From positions 55,004,616-55,068,615 of the forward strand of contig JASEVX010000007.1 in NCBI GenBank assembly GCA_031761405.1: DNA of 64,000 nt. Reading direction: 5' to 3'. A program made the translations under genes and the position numbers. Shown here one piece after another: positions 13,501 to 28,500 of the stretch (position 1 is the stretch's first letter; the number at the start of each line of letters is the position of its first letter). The notes under the pieces are model-generated. The model saw only the letters and a list, made by a program, of their open reading frames with translations. It was not told the origin of the DNA and made no database searches. The stretch is from Serripes groenlandicus. Its lineage: Eukaryota; Mollusca; Bivalvia; Cardiida; Cardiidae.

Positions 13501-16500
13501 GTATCTAGTTCTGGAGAAAAGGTATCTTAACTATTCACTGGATATAACATTATAAATAGGAAAACGACCTGTAACATGTAGCAATTTGGAATTAAAAATT
13601 TAGTACAGAATCAAAAACATTTTGGAAAAAGAAGAAATTACTTTTATGCTGACAGTGTATTCAAAGTTTGTCTGCTGAAAATGCTTTAATCTCTTATATA
13701 ATAGGTTAATACAAGAATTAAACTAGATTTATGCCATTAATGGTGTCAAAGCAGTGTGGCATTAAGAACCCATATCAATAGGTACCGCTCATAGTAATAA
13801 CCTTCTACCTGATATATTTGTTTAGTTGTCTGCTTTGAAAATATCTTGGGGGAAAAAACCAAAGTAACTTTTTGGAAAATGGAAATTAGTTTTAATACAG
13901 AGCTTGAAACCCTTGTGAGAACTAAAAATATTTTAGTTTTAAGCACATTTTCCTTTTCCTGCAAAGCCACCTCAGAGGTGTAGATGTAGAACGTCTGCCT
14001 TAGGTGTGGGAGGTAGCGGGTTCGATACCAGACTTTTGTGACAAATATTAGAGTTGGGGGCATCTGAGTCTTATGGACACATTTCTAGTAATAAATATTT
14101 TTGTTAAAATGAGCAGTTTATTCATTTCTCATAAAGACTTAAAAATGGTAGTAATGGCTGCTCTTCTTGGCACTGTTGTGGAGTGAGCATCATGACTGAC
14201 TTGCTAGTGTCAGGATAAATGGACCAGTAGTACTTGTAACTTATCCAGTAAACACCATGATATAAACTGATTTTTTTTGTGAAAGTGGCTTAAAGATCCA
14301 AACAATCAATCATTCAATTTTCCTGCAATGTTTTCATATGTTGTCTGCTGCAAAGATGTCAAATGTAATCCATATTAGGGAGAGCGTTAATAAATTGTAC
14401 TTAGTAATTTTAGGGCTGAGTAGAAAATGTTGCAGAAAAAAGAGTAATATAAAATGTTTTCAAGTTTGAATACCATCATTACAGTAAAAAATAACTTTTC
14501 TTTCCAGGTGGCTTGGTACAGAATCTTCACTAGAAATGCAACAGGTAGCAATGTGAAGGCCAGAATGAGTGATTATCATTTTCCTGGGACAGGAGAGGAG
14601 GTAAATATAAATAAACCAGACCCTGAAGCTATGAAACTTTTATCTCATTCTCTGTACTCAAGAAATGATCTCTATGCTCTAAATAAGAGTTCTGATTGGT
14701 CACTTTTGACAATGAATTTAGCCATATGGGTTTTTGTTGCAGTTGCATTTGATTCTTCACTATCTGTTTGCATGTAATACATGACATGTATAGACAGACG
14801 TATGTGTATCATCTTCTCATTGTAGTCCAATGGGTGTAACTGCAATATCTTTTTATGTGACCCCCTAATGGAGAAACAACATCCCCCCAAATTGCCAGAT
14901 GCTGCTCTATTATTATTTCTTCTTTGTGGAATATTGTTTTTCACATGTCGGTTGGGCAGTTGCTCAGAAAAGTTTGTGCAATTGATAACAGGATAATGAT
15001 TGGACCAACAGTTCTCAAACTTGGCCGGATGGTTCAGTATGACCACTGACCAGTTTATGACCCTTATTGATTTTTAGCTCGTCTGATTTTTTGAAAAAAA
15101 AAGACCAACTATTGTCGTCACTTGATCGTCGTCGTCGGCGTTGGTTAAGTTTTGCGTTTAGGTCACTTACATGGAAACTATCAAACATAATACTTTGAAA
15201 CTTGGAAAACTTCTTCATCTAATACCCTTCTTCACATTGTATGCTAAAGATACTGAGTTTGACCTTTTTTTGGGGTAAAAAACATGATTTTGGTGGTTTT
15301 TGGTTGACTTTGAGATTTGGTCATAGCTCCCTCATTTTTTGTTAGATTGATTTCAAATTGTGCACACATATTTCATAAATAATGTACTTCAACATTTTAA
15401 ATGGGATTTTGGGTCAAACATTTGGATTTTTTGCTTTTTCATTTCTTGTATTTTTTAACTTTGCGTTTAGCTCAACGTTAAAGTTTCTTTTTTCTTTTTC
15501 TTTTTCTCAATAAGTACTGGTACTTGGGCTTTCATATTTGAAATTTAGTTACATCTAATACCCTTCTGCACATTGTATGCTGAAGATGCTGAGTGTGACC
15601 TTTTTTGGGGGGTAAAACACTTGATTTTTGTTGGATTTTGAGAATTCCTTGCGTTTAGCTCAAATAAATTTTTTTGAATTATGTGTTTAGCTAAAAAAAA
15701 AAGAAAATTTTAATTATCCCCCGCTTTTTCGAAGAAAAAAAGGGGGGTTATTAATTTCGGTTTGTCCGTCCGTCCGTCCGTCTGTCCGTCCGTCACACCT
15801 CGTTTCCGTGCAATAACTGCCGCAAATGTGAACCGTTTCTTTTCAAACTTGGTAACAAGGTTAAATGCCTTAACGGCTAGGCCAAGTTCGAATATCACTT
15901 TCGGCGGACTTTATTTGGTGGAGTTATGGCCCCTTATTTAACAAAATATGTTGTTTCTTGCCGTTTCCGTGCAATAACTGCCACAAATGTGAACCTTTTT
16001 TTTTCAAACTTGGTAACAACGTTAAATGCCTTAAGGGCTAGGCCAAGTTCGAATATCACTTTCGGCGGACTTTATTTGGTGGAGTTATGGCCCCTTATTT
16101 AACAAAATATGTTGTTTCTTGCCGTTTCCGTGCAATAACTGCCACAAATGTGAACCTTTTTTTTTCAAACTTGGTAACAACGTTAAATGCCTTAAGGGCT
16201 AGGCCAAGTTCGATCGTCACTTTCGGCGGACTTTATTTGGTGGAGTTATGGCCCCTTATTTAACAAAAAATGTCGTTTCTTGCTGTTTCCGTGCAATAAC
16301 TGCCACAAATGTGAACCTTTTTTTTTCAAACTTGGTAACAACGTTAAATGCCTTAAGGGCTAGGCCAAGTTCGAATATCACTTTCGGCGGACTTTATTCG
16401 GTGGAGTTATGGCCCCTTAATTAACAAAAAAAAGTTGTTTGTTGCTGTTTATGTGCAATAACTGCCACAAATGTGAACCGTTTTTTTTCAAACTTGGTAA

Positions 16501-19500
16501 CAACCTAGGCCAAGTTTGTTTAATTTACCCTGTAATACATGTTCAATAAAAAGTCTACTGACATGTTTAAACCTAACCTCAACATTTTCCTACAATATTT
16601 CCTGCAAGCGGGGGATATAAATTTCATGAATTTGCTTGTTTGTTGTATTTTTTAACTTTGCGCTTGTTTTTTTTTGTTTTTGAATTTTGAGAATTGCGTT
16701 AAGCTCTTTCTTTTTTTTTTTTGTATTTTTGAACTTTGCGTTTATCTAAAAAAAAAAAAATCGAATTTCTTGTATTTTTGAACTTTGTGTTTAGCTCAAA
16801 GTTAAAGTTTTGTTATTTTACTTTTTGTCTTTTACTCTTGCATGGCAAGTCAAAGCAGGGGACAGCGAGACATTTAATTACGCGTAATTTTTGTTTGTTA
16901 CATTGATTTCAATTTTTCCTAAACAATAAAAACATAATGTCCTTCAACATAATATAATTATTTTTATAAATATCTTAAATCAGAGTTACTAAAAATAAGA
17001 AAATAATAATATATTCAATATCTTTAAAGTTAAAGTTGACTTAATGTACCAATATCATTTGCCTGTCAATTGCATACACAAGACTCGGCTCATGATCTTG
17101 ACAGATTGTGACGGCCATCCAACGTGAAGATCTTCCTTATCATGTATATGAACTTGTATTTATTTCCATATAGTTAATCTTGTTTCAATACTTGAAAAAT
17201 AGCAGTTGTGTGCGGTCATTATAATATGTAAATATTCTTTCCGAATTTGAATATTATTTATATAAAATAAATAAACAGTAAAAGGATAATATAAGACGAG
17301 CGTCAGGCACCCACGGGCGGTGCTCTTGTTAGGTTGTGCATTCAGAGGTCAAGGTCAGAGTGGCCTTGAACACAAAAAGATTAGGCGTAATAATTGACAA
17401 ATCTCTTGTTTCCATTTTGAAATTAGTTAAATAAGATTCGAACACATCAGACAATGATCAATTATTTTCATTTTGCAATAGGTACCACACCACCATCATG
17501 AGTTGAAGATTTCCGGACTGAAATCCAGTGAGAAATACGTAGTAGCTGTAGCAGCATACACAGCAGAAGGCAAGTTAATTGGAGATGGTATAGGCGACAG
17601 CACACGGCCGGTGTTGGCGAATCACCCATTGCCTGTACTCACCACATGGGCTTTTCTTAGTCAGGTACATTTAAACCCTCCATTTTCTATTTACAGAAAC
17701 AATTTAAATGCAATTGCAGCAGACAACAGTTTAAAATGTTGATGCACAAGGCGAAATTGCTCAAAATGAATTTGTTTTCCTTTTGTTGTAATGTATTTAA
17801 ATATGTTCAAAAAGTATGCGTTCATTTTTAGCATTTTTCATTTTTTTGTCTTGAATTATTTTTGAAGTCGTCTGCTGCAGATTTGTTGTATGTGAGAATT
17901 GTTGTATGTGAGAAAAGTTTATAATATAATACAAAAGAACTGTGAAAAAAGGGTAAATATGAGTGTATGTATTATTTATCAATGAAAGTTATTAACCTCA
18001 TCCCCCTTACAGACACATTTTGACGCATCTTCAGCAGATGACTTTTATTAAAAAAGACTGTATTTTACTATTTAATAATAATACTTTGATTTGTAGGGAT
18101 TTTACACATTTATTTCAGTCATCTTGGTCAATTTTGCTTTACTCCTCCTTATATAGAATTCTTTAACCCTTTCCCTCATATAGGCGCTTTCTGACGCCTC
18201 TGCAGCAGACGGCTTTTTGAAAACATAGTGACAAAATAAGAAATTGCACAAAACGTGCAATTTCTCCTTTTGCCACAATGTTTTCCACTTTTTGTCATAG
18301 GTTATCCATTCAACTATGGAAAATTTTCTATGTTTTGACAAAATAAGTTCAAAGTCATCTGCTGCAGAATTGTCGTATGAGGGAAAGGTTTAAAGATAAT
18401 ATTTTCCTTGAGATTTCACAAATGTTTGCCTATATGATGTCAAAAACACTTATGGTGGATTTGCTGTACGTGGGAAAGGGTTACTTTTGAAATAAAAAAG
18501 TTTATCATAAAAAGTTTACAATTACCATGTCACATTTATTCACAGATAAGTTACCAGATTGGTTGTTATGACATATGTCGCCGGGCCTGTGATGTATTAT
18601 GGGATCATTTCATCGCTGAAACTCCGCCTCCAGAGGGCGTGACATACACCACTAGTAATGACAAGGATTTCAAATTAACGCTTATGAGGTAAATAAGAGC
18701 ATAAATAAATGGCTATTTAAAATAAAAAACTTTCCCTCATATAGCAGCAGACAACTTTTACAAAACATTTTGGCAAATGACCAATTTCTTCTTTTGCCAC
18801 CATTTTCAACAATTGTTCTTTAATTTATGGATGTATTACATAGTTTTGACTAAATCATCTGCTGCAGATTTGTTTATGTGTGAAAGGGTTAACCCTTTCC
18901 CCCATATAGACGCTTTCTGACGCCTCTGCAGCAGACGGCTTTTTGAAAACATAGTGACAAAAGAAGAAATTGCACAAAACGTGCAATTTCTCCTTTTGCC
19001 ACAATGTTTTCCACTTTCAGTCATATGTTATCCATTAAATTATGGAGATATTTTATGTTTTGACAAAATACGTTCAAAGTCGTCTGCTGCAGATTTGTCG
19101 TATGAGGGAAACGGTTAAAGAGACTGTTGAAGCAATTTTTGTGTTGTCTGCCTTGTCAAGAAAACACTTAGGAATCACTACTTTACCATTTGTCCATCAC
19201 ACATTCACTGTCCAATATATTGGCAGGCAACGCGTGTTCCTTCAAACACTCTTCTTTGGTCTTAAAAATTAATATGCTGAAACTTTTTGAAATTATTGTA
19301 CATTAGGTTCTCCTAGTATTGATATTTTGGTACACTTGTTAAACATGGACAAAGATTGGTTTTCATAGAAAAAAAGTTATATAATTATCATACAATGCTA
19401 CCTAGAACTCAGGAGAAAGGGACAATACAAGGATCATAATCCTAGTGAACTTTTTTGTTTGAGACATCTCTTTGTTTTTCATTGATATGTTTGGCAATTT

Positions 19501-22500
19501 TCTCACTTTTTTTGCAATTCTAAACCTTTGTATGTACAGTATATAGCTTGTGACCTGCAGTTGTTCTGTGCACAAGAACAATAACTCTAGCATGCATATT
19601 TTTGGAGTTGTCCTTCTTAATGTGTTTGGTATTCGGCGATATGACTAAAACTTTAATGAAAGCAGCATAAAACACCATGTAAACTTTACTAGCCACATCT
19701 TCTTAGTTGATTGATCCAAGATAAGTCGATCATTGATTTTACTTCACTCTTTTCTTTTCCAGATTAAATCAAAAGATTGTGTGTCTATCTTCCCCTGTTA
19801 TCCTGAGAATGTTTCTCAGCAGTATATTTGTCAGTGTTGACATTGGTGTTCGAGAAGGGAAGCTATTCTGTGATACACTGTGTGATAAGGGACCTCTCTA
19901 TTTGGGACAGGTAAGATAGACTGATTTAACCCTTACATTCATATAGACACTTTCTTATGCCTCTGCAGCAGACAACATTTTGAAAACATGGAGACAAAAG
20001 AAGAAATTGCTCAAAACGAGCAATTTCTCCTTTTGTCACCATGTTTTCAAATTTATTCAATTATTGTTCTTTCATTATACCCCCAGATACATAGTATATG
20101 GGGCTATATAGGAGTCACACTTGTCGGTCGGTCGTTCAGTCGGTCCGTTGGTCTGTAGACATTTCTTGTGAACACTATTTCTCAGCAACCCTTGGTCAGA
20201 ATTCAATATAACTTCACATGAATGATTGATACCAAGCCTAGTTGTGCATATTGTCGGCATGTTGCATTGGAATTATTATCCCCCCCTTTTTCGAAGAAAA
20301 AAGGAGGGGGATATTGAAATGGCATTGTCCATCCGTCCGTCCGTCACGTCCGTCCGCAGCCATTTCTCAGTAACTAGCTGGTAAAATTTCATGAAACTTA
20401 AAATAAATATGAACCAGCATACTGGGATGATGCCCGTCCATTGTTTTTTTGGATTGGTCAATTTTCCTTAGAGTTATTGCCCTTGATATATTGAAAAATC
20501 CACGTCCGCAGCCATTTCTCAGTAACTAGCTGGTAGAATTTCATGAAACTTGAAATAAATATGAACCAGCATACTGGGATGATGCCCGTCTATTGTTTTT
20601 TTGGATTGGTCAATTTTCCTTAGAGCTATTGCCCTTGATATATTGAAAAATCCACGTCCGCAGCCATTTCTCAGTAACTAGCTGGTAGAATTTCATGAAA
20701 CTTAAAATAAAGATGAACCAGCATACTGGGATGATGCCCGTCTATTGTTTTTTTGGATTGGTAAATTTTCCTAGTTATTGCCCTTGATATATTGAAAAAT
20801 CCATGTCCGCAGCCATTTCTCAGTAACTAGCTGGTAGAATTTCATGAAACTTGTTTATAAAGCTACAGCAACAAAATTTGCACCATGTGTACAATTTTAC
20901 AATCAAATATCATCATTGTCTTTGGATGACCTTCACCATACCTTTTTGACCTTCTTTCTTATTATCCCCTGCTTTTTCATGATTGATACCAAGCCTAGTT
21001 GTGCATATTGTTGGCGTGTTGCACTGGAATTATTTTTAAATGAGTTATGGCCCCTTGAATTTCTCATACATATATATATTGTCAGGCACCAGCTGGGGGT
21101 ATTCATCACCTTCAGTGATATTTCTAGTTTAAATGGATTTTCTGTGCTTTTGCCTAGACGTTTACAAAGTGGTCTGCTGCAGAATTGTTGTATGTATGTA
21201 AGGGTTAACCCTTTGTTGTTGCATCTGCAATAGACACATTTTGAAATCATTGTGGCAGAAGGTGAAATTGCTAATGATGAACAATGTCTCAACTCTGTCA
21301 AATAATATTGTTTTCGTTTAGAGAGATTTTAAAAGATTTGCATAACAGTATATATATACAGTTGTCTACTGCAGATGTGTGTTGTATGTGGGAAAGTGTT
21401 GTGAAACTGTACTGAAGTAACCCTTTCCCTCATATAGACGCTTTCTGACGCCTCTGCAGCAGACAGCTTTTTGAAAACATAGTGACGAAAGAAGAAATTG
21501 CACAAAACGTGCAATTTCTACTTTTGCCACAATGTTTTCCACTTTTTGTCATAGGTTATCCATTCAATTATGGAGTTTTTCTATTTTTTTGACAAAATAC
21601 GTTCAAAGTCGTCTGCTGCAGAATTGCCGTATGAGGGAAAGGGTTAAATTACAGCAAACTATTTTGTTCAAATATCCACAAAAACCACTTCTGCAGTTTT
21701 CCATCAAGTTGGTTTTTAAATCATCAGCTGCAAATTGATCACATCATACAAAACGTTTGCAACTACATCTTTTTACAATACATGAATTATATATCTTGCA
21801 GATAAACAGACTTAAAGAATGTGAGAAGATGCTGGTGGCAATAGAGTTGGCAGGATGGCTGAATGAATCCAACTTGGCGCTACAGGCTGTGGTACAATGC
21901 TATGGTCTCCTTGCTCCGCTGATCTTCAACAAAATACCTTCAATACCAGTTTTCCAGGTATACTTTCACTTTATATGATATGTTGAGGGAAATTTATTTG
22001 AGTTACTTTGTTACAGAGTTGAAAAGATGTTTGAAAAAACGAGTAATAGCTTGATTTGGGAAATACTTATTTTCCAAAAATATTTTCACAAGTCGAATGC
22101 AGTCTTTATTACTTTAGCCTTTTCACACACAAAAAAGTGCTTTTTGGGTTTGAAATAATGCCAACTAGGATAGAATTGCATCACCAGCCCATTCTCCTGT
22201 GGCTAAACTTGACATTGTGTAAAGCTAGGGCATGTATGGACAATTTGATTTGCTTAGATAAAAGTTTTGTTTGAGGGAAAACTCTTACATAATCTGATTT
22301 TCTTTTTTTGTTATTCTTAAAAATACTGTAGTTTGAGGAGACAATTGTGGGAGGGGGACTTAAATGAATGTACAGTCATTGAAGAGCTAAAAACCTCCTG
22401 GCATAAGGAGAAATTGCTCATTATTAGCAATTTCACCTTTTGTCACAATGTTTTCAAAAGTTGTCTATCTGCAGATGTGTCAAAATGTGTCTGCATGTGG

Positions 22501-25500
22501 GAAAGGGTTAACTAATAAGGATATACGTATTTCTATTAACAACAGATATTACAAAGATGCCATGCAGTGTTACAAGAGATACCAAGCGGTTTGCGACAGA
22601 AGAGGCCAACTTCTATAGCGGACAGCCTCCACCACATGACAGCATGTATAACCTTCCATATGGCTAAGGTATTGAATTCAAACTTCTAACCTGTTTGATA
22701 TTTTAAGTTTGTTTGTTTGATTGATTGATGGGAACGTTTGGCTAATTCATTTAATTCAAAACATTTATATGTATCATGATATCTTAATTAAGTATGATTG
22801 GTTGAATAATTGTTTGGAGTTTAACAAACGTTTTCAACAGTTTTTCAGTTCTATCATGGAACCAGGTTCATCTAATGTGTGGCTTTCTTGCACTTTTACT
22901 CCACACAACGTTCTTCCAAGGCAACTGGCTACCTTTTCACATAGAAGTATGATTTTGATACAGAGTTGAATATAATGTTGGAAAAGGATAAATTGCTCTT
23001 TAGGTGCAATTTCTTCTTTTTTTTCCATGATATTTCCCATAATACTAATATTTAAATAAACATGTACGCATATTTTAGGTATTAAGAAGTTGGGGACAGA
23101 AGACGTTAGCCAATAGTTTCAACGATGCTGGTAGAAAACTTCTTGCAATAGAAAGCGCCGAGACTCTTGCCAAGGATGGTAAGGACACGGACCAAGGAAC
23201 AACCATGGACACCAGTCTGGAAAATGGGGAGACAACTGGATCTATCAATTTACAGGTAGGTTATATACCTTTCTTAACGAGAACTTGAGCCTCATTTTCA
23301 AATTGTTAAAAAAATTAACACTTTCCATAAGCATATGACTTTGAAACCATGAATAAAAAATATAGACAAATTTCGATAAATTAAAGTATTATTTTTTAAT
23401 ATAGTTGAAAGCATGGTGGTAAAAGGAGAAATTGCCTATCATGAGCAATTTCTTCTTTTGCCACAATGTTTTCAAAAGACTTCTTCTGCAGAGGCATCAA
23501 AATGTATCTGTGTGAGAGAAAGTGTTAACCCTTTACTTCACACAGACGACATTTGACACCTGCCTCTGAACATGACTTTTGAAAACATTACAATTAAAGG
23601 TGAAATTGCTCTGTATCAATATAAATATTTCAGTTTTCTAAATTATTGAAATTGTTCGTCTAATGATTGTAAAGCAGATGACCTTTGAAAAGTTGTGTGA
23701 AGTAATGGGTTAAAGTAAAGTAAAGACATTTTATTGTTACTATTTTGCAGGCTATGAAGAAGTCTAAGAAGGGCAAGAGAGGCACAATGAGCATGCTGAA
23801 AGATCACGAGGCCGATGGTCCAATGAATGAGGAGTTAAAAGCTTTGGAGGCGCATATGCTGAGTTTGTCCAAACAGGGTAGGTTCTTTTAACCCTTTCCC
23901 TTATATAGAAGCTTTCTGACGCCTCTGCAGCAGATAGCATGTTGAAAACATGGCTACAAAAGAAGAAATTGCTCAAAATGAGCAATTTCTCCTTTTGTCA
24001 CCATGTTTTCAACTCTATTCAATTATTGATCTTTAATTTAAATGGATTTTCTGTGCTTTTGCCTAGACGTTTTCAAAGTTGTCTGCTGCAGAATTATTGT
24101 ATGTGTGAAAGGGTTAACCCTTTGTTGTTGCATCTGCAATAGACAAATTTTGAAATCATTGTGGCAGAAGGTGAAATTGCTAATGATGAACAATGTCTCA
24201 ACTCTAATAATATTAAATAATATTTTTTTCATTTAGAGAGATTTTAAAAGATTTGCATAACAGTATATATATACAGTTGTCTACTGCAGATGTGTGTTGT
24301 ATGTGGGAAAGTGTTGTGAAACTGTACTGAAGTAAAACAGGATTTTGAAAACATGGCGACAAAAGAAGAAATTGCTCAAAACGAGCGATTTCTCCTTTTG
24401 TCACCACGTTTTCAAATCTATTCAATTAATGATCTTTCATTTAAAGGGATTTTCTGTGCTTTTACCTAGATTTTTTCTAAGTTGTCTGCTGCAGAATTGT
24501 TGTATGTGGGAAAGGGTTAACTCTTTCTCCCATGCAAAAATCTACAGCAGACGATTTTGAAAACATCTAATAAAAAATATGGAAATCCTGTATAAATACC
24601 AAGAAAAGTTGAAATAATTGTGGCAGAAGGAGAAATTGCTCATTATGAGCAATTCATGCTTTTGTTATATTGTATTCAAAAGCCCCGTCCTACAGATTCT
24701 TATATCTTATCAAGTTAATGTTAATATATAATTATTAACTATTATTTTACAGCCCAAAGTGAACATGAGTTGTCAGGAAACGAGGACCCAAGTATTCTCC
24801 ATGCCTATGTGGCATACCTGCCTAGTCGAATCGCTTTTAGAGAAGGTATTATCATCTTTTTCATCTTTTTTGGCTTAAAAATCAAAGATGTGAAATGTTG
24901 TGAGGATGAGGATGGTTAAGTACTGGTTCAGGTCTCCATGCAATCTCATTTATACCAGACCTAAACTTCCCTGAAGTAGCAATCTTTCATATAGATCTGA
25001 TGACTGCCGGTTAAAGGTCGTCTCATATTGACCTTTGCGTCAGTTAACAAATGAAATTGTCGCCTACAAAATGGTTAGGTATCAACAAGGGAGATAACCC
25101 ATATAAATAAACAAGATAGTAGAGCGGTGATTGCCATGTGTTCGGTTTGTATAGAAACCAGGAACAATGTAAATATATTCAAATGTATGAGGTCAATAAG
25201 AGTCGACCTTTTATGTGGTGTCGTCAGATCCAACATCCTGGTATTTTGGTCGGATTTCAATGAGATTAGGTCTCTGTGATGTTTTTCATAGTTTTGAACA
25301 GTTGCATGAGTACTTCAGGTATCAACCTTTCATAAAACAACCCTGTTGACGAACTTTGTCTCACATCTAAACTTTTAATCAATTAATTAAGTTTATGTTA
25401 TCTAATTTCATGCTGCTGAGTGTTAGCAATTTTAAACAAAATATATTGTCTATAATATTTATATTCATGCTGATCCATAGATTGTCAATCTGTCAGTCTG

Positions 25501-28500
25501 GTCATCACACTCAAACTTATTAGGAGTCTAATAATATTTATATTCATGCTGATCCATAGATTGTCAATCTGTCAGTCTGGTCATCACACTCGAACTTATT
25601 AGGAGTCTACACTTGTATTCCATCAGACACTTGGTCTTAGAAAAATGAAATCAGGTAAACAGTTAAGCTTATTAAACATATTTAAAACTATCTCCCATTG
25701 TATGCCATCTATTTCAGTGGTTAAATTCAAGAAGAGGGCCAGATATCTGGAGTTCTTTGTGCAAGTGGCCCAGAAGGCGATGACTGAGGGCTTGCCGGAA
25801 ATTGTATCAGAGTGGTGTGAGGAGACAGAAAGCTGGATCTCAAGGTAATACACATAGTTTTCAAGATTTTTCAGATATATCTTGTTCTCCAAATCTTGAA
25901 TTTTAAACCCTTTCTATATACAGACGCAAATTTACGGATTGCCGATCAAAATTATCAGTTAAAATCAGTCTTTGCTCTGTTAGTTTGGCGCCCCTTGGCC
26001 CCCTACCAGGGCTCCCTACCAGGGCTTTGCCCTTGACCTGATACCAAGTCTGATTTTGACAACCCTGGTCTCATACGCTTTCTGTTGCCTCTGCAGTAGA
26101 CGACCTATGAAAAGAGTGTAACAAAAGGAGAAACTGCTCATAACAAGCAATTTCAACTTTTGTGATTTCATTTTTTTTAAGGAATATTAATACCTTCACA
26201 TTATAGTGATTTTCTATGCTTTTTGTCTAGATATTTTAAAGTTTTCTGCTTCAGATTTTGCGTATGTGGAAAAGGGTTACACAAGACTCCAAAACTGTAA
26301 AACCCTGAAAACATTATCTGCGCTCAGAATTGAACGCTTTTATCTAAATAAGACTTCTGATTTGTCAAGTTTTGAAATGAATATGCCTCTAAATTATCAC
26401 ATTAGATAAATTGTTAAATTGTGTACTTTTATTTCAGACGTAATGAGCAGATAATAGGGGTACGAGCCTTCCTAACCAAACAGCCTGGTGGAACAATGAC
26501 TGTCACTGGGGATGATCCAAAGAAATTTGCAGCTGCCATGGTGGAATACAGTAAAGAAAAGGTAAAAAGAACTTGTAGTATTATTATTGAAGCATAGCAA
26601 CTGCTGCTTTTACCATATTAATCATATTGAATAATTATTTATTTCTGACATATTTTTTATGTAAATCATTTATTTTCCTACATACCCAATTTATTTTTGG
26701 AATTGTACATCTTTCATTGATGATATGATCCCGTTATTTGAAAAAGGTACTGGTTGGCTTTTGTGTAAAGTGTAGTACCGAATCAACCTGTGTATCTGTG
26801 CAGTTAACCTTGAGTCACTGTCTTCCATCAATGAGCTTAATGGTCAATGTGGGAATGTAGCCAGTGTTGTGTAGAGTACTGGTGCCAGGATGTATAAGGG
26901 TAGTTGATCTGGCCTCTGTAATACCGTTTAACCCTTTCCCACATACAACAAATCTGCTGCAGACAACTTTGGAAACATATTGGCAAAAAGTTGAAAAATC
27001 TCCATAAATTACAGTTTAATTACTATATCTATATAGAGTTGAAAACAGTGTGAGAAAAGGAGAAATTGATCATTATGAGCAATTTCTTTTTTTGCCACTT
27101 TGTTTTCAAAGATGTTTGCTGCAGTGGCTTCAGAAAGCGTCTGTTGGGAAAGGGTTAAAGCAGTGTTTAACTTCAATCAATAAATGGACTACCAGGTAAC
27201 ATAAGATACATGTATAGCATCACAATCTTTGAATATATTTCCATTTTGAAACAACATGTTTTACAAATAAGATCACTATATATATATATAAATATTAATT
27301 TTGTTAATGAAAATATTCTTGCTTGAATATTGGCTGCTAAGGCCAAAATAATTCTCACACTACTTTAAGTTTTTGTGTCACTTACTCATAAAGGTGTAGA
27401 CTTTTTATGTCATTCTGTCATGTCCCTAGATGTGATAGTTTAAGAGATATATAGAGGATATTACATGAGTGGTCATTCAATACGAAATTTTATTAATAGA
27501 GTTTAATAAAATTTTGTATTGAATGAACACGAATGTTATATTCTATTTATGTCATAAATTCCAATTTGACGATTATAAGCGCAAAATATATATAACGTCG
27601 CTATATAGCGCAGTCATTGTCAATGCTTTTCATTATGACGTTACGTAGCATTGTTATTACACTAGTTATATACCGAAAAATATAGAATGACGTTATTTCA
27701 CGCTGGCGACGTCATTTATGATATAATTTGTTTTTACATGCACATAGGGCTCTAGTAGAATGGGCTTCGCGGGACGTTCTCAGAGCAAAATGGGCAACCA
27801 GTCAACAATACTTAGAGCCCCAAGTAAAGTTGGGTTTAGTCGGGCTCCTAGTAAAATGGGTTTTGGAACGTCAAATACCAGTAAGGTTGGCGGTGGGAAG
27901 ATCGGTGGCATTTTTGAGGAACATGAGGTTTACTGGATATTGTTTTTCACAAAAATGTTCTTCTTGAAATGTTCACATGTTACTGTCATATTGACCATGT
28001 CACACAAAAGCTGACTATCAGACCAGAGGTTCAGATAAGGAGGAGTCTATATCTCTTTTCCCCACAATATCTCTCTTATCATCCAACCAAACCATATGAT
28101 GTGGGTACTCAAAAGAATCGTATCATTGATACATTGGTTTGAGGGTAAACTAAGGATTTTAGAACGTAAAAAAACTCCCCTTATCTAGAGCTCTGAAGTC
28201 TATCAGCCTCAAAACGGACTACATTAGTTACGTAATTCCCATTTATTTAATCCTTTCCCACATTTTGATACATCTGCAGAAGACAAATGTTGAAAAAAAA
28301 CGTTGTAATGTGAGAAATTGCTCTAAAGTGAGCAATTTCTCCTTTTATTACAATGTTTTCCACTGTATTCAATATTTGAACTTTCATTGATAGAACAGTT
28401 GTATGTGTGAAAGGATTAAAAATTACTGCTGGAAGCTTCTGTGTGAGATTGTTCATTAGTCGCCGGGCAGAAGCCCGCGACTTCTATTTTTAATAGGTTT

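Noticed and set aside
25623..25892. Minus-strand ORF of 89 codons
   Set aside because: It is the antisense shadow of exon 15, which has clear plus-strand splice sites and family similarity.
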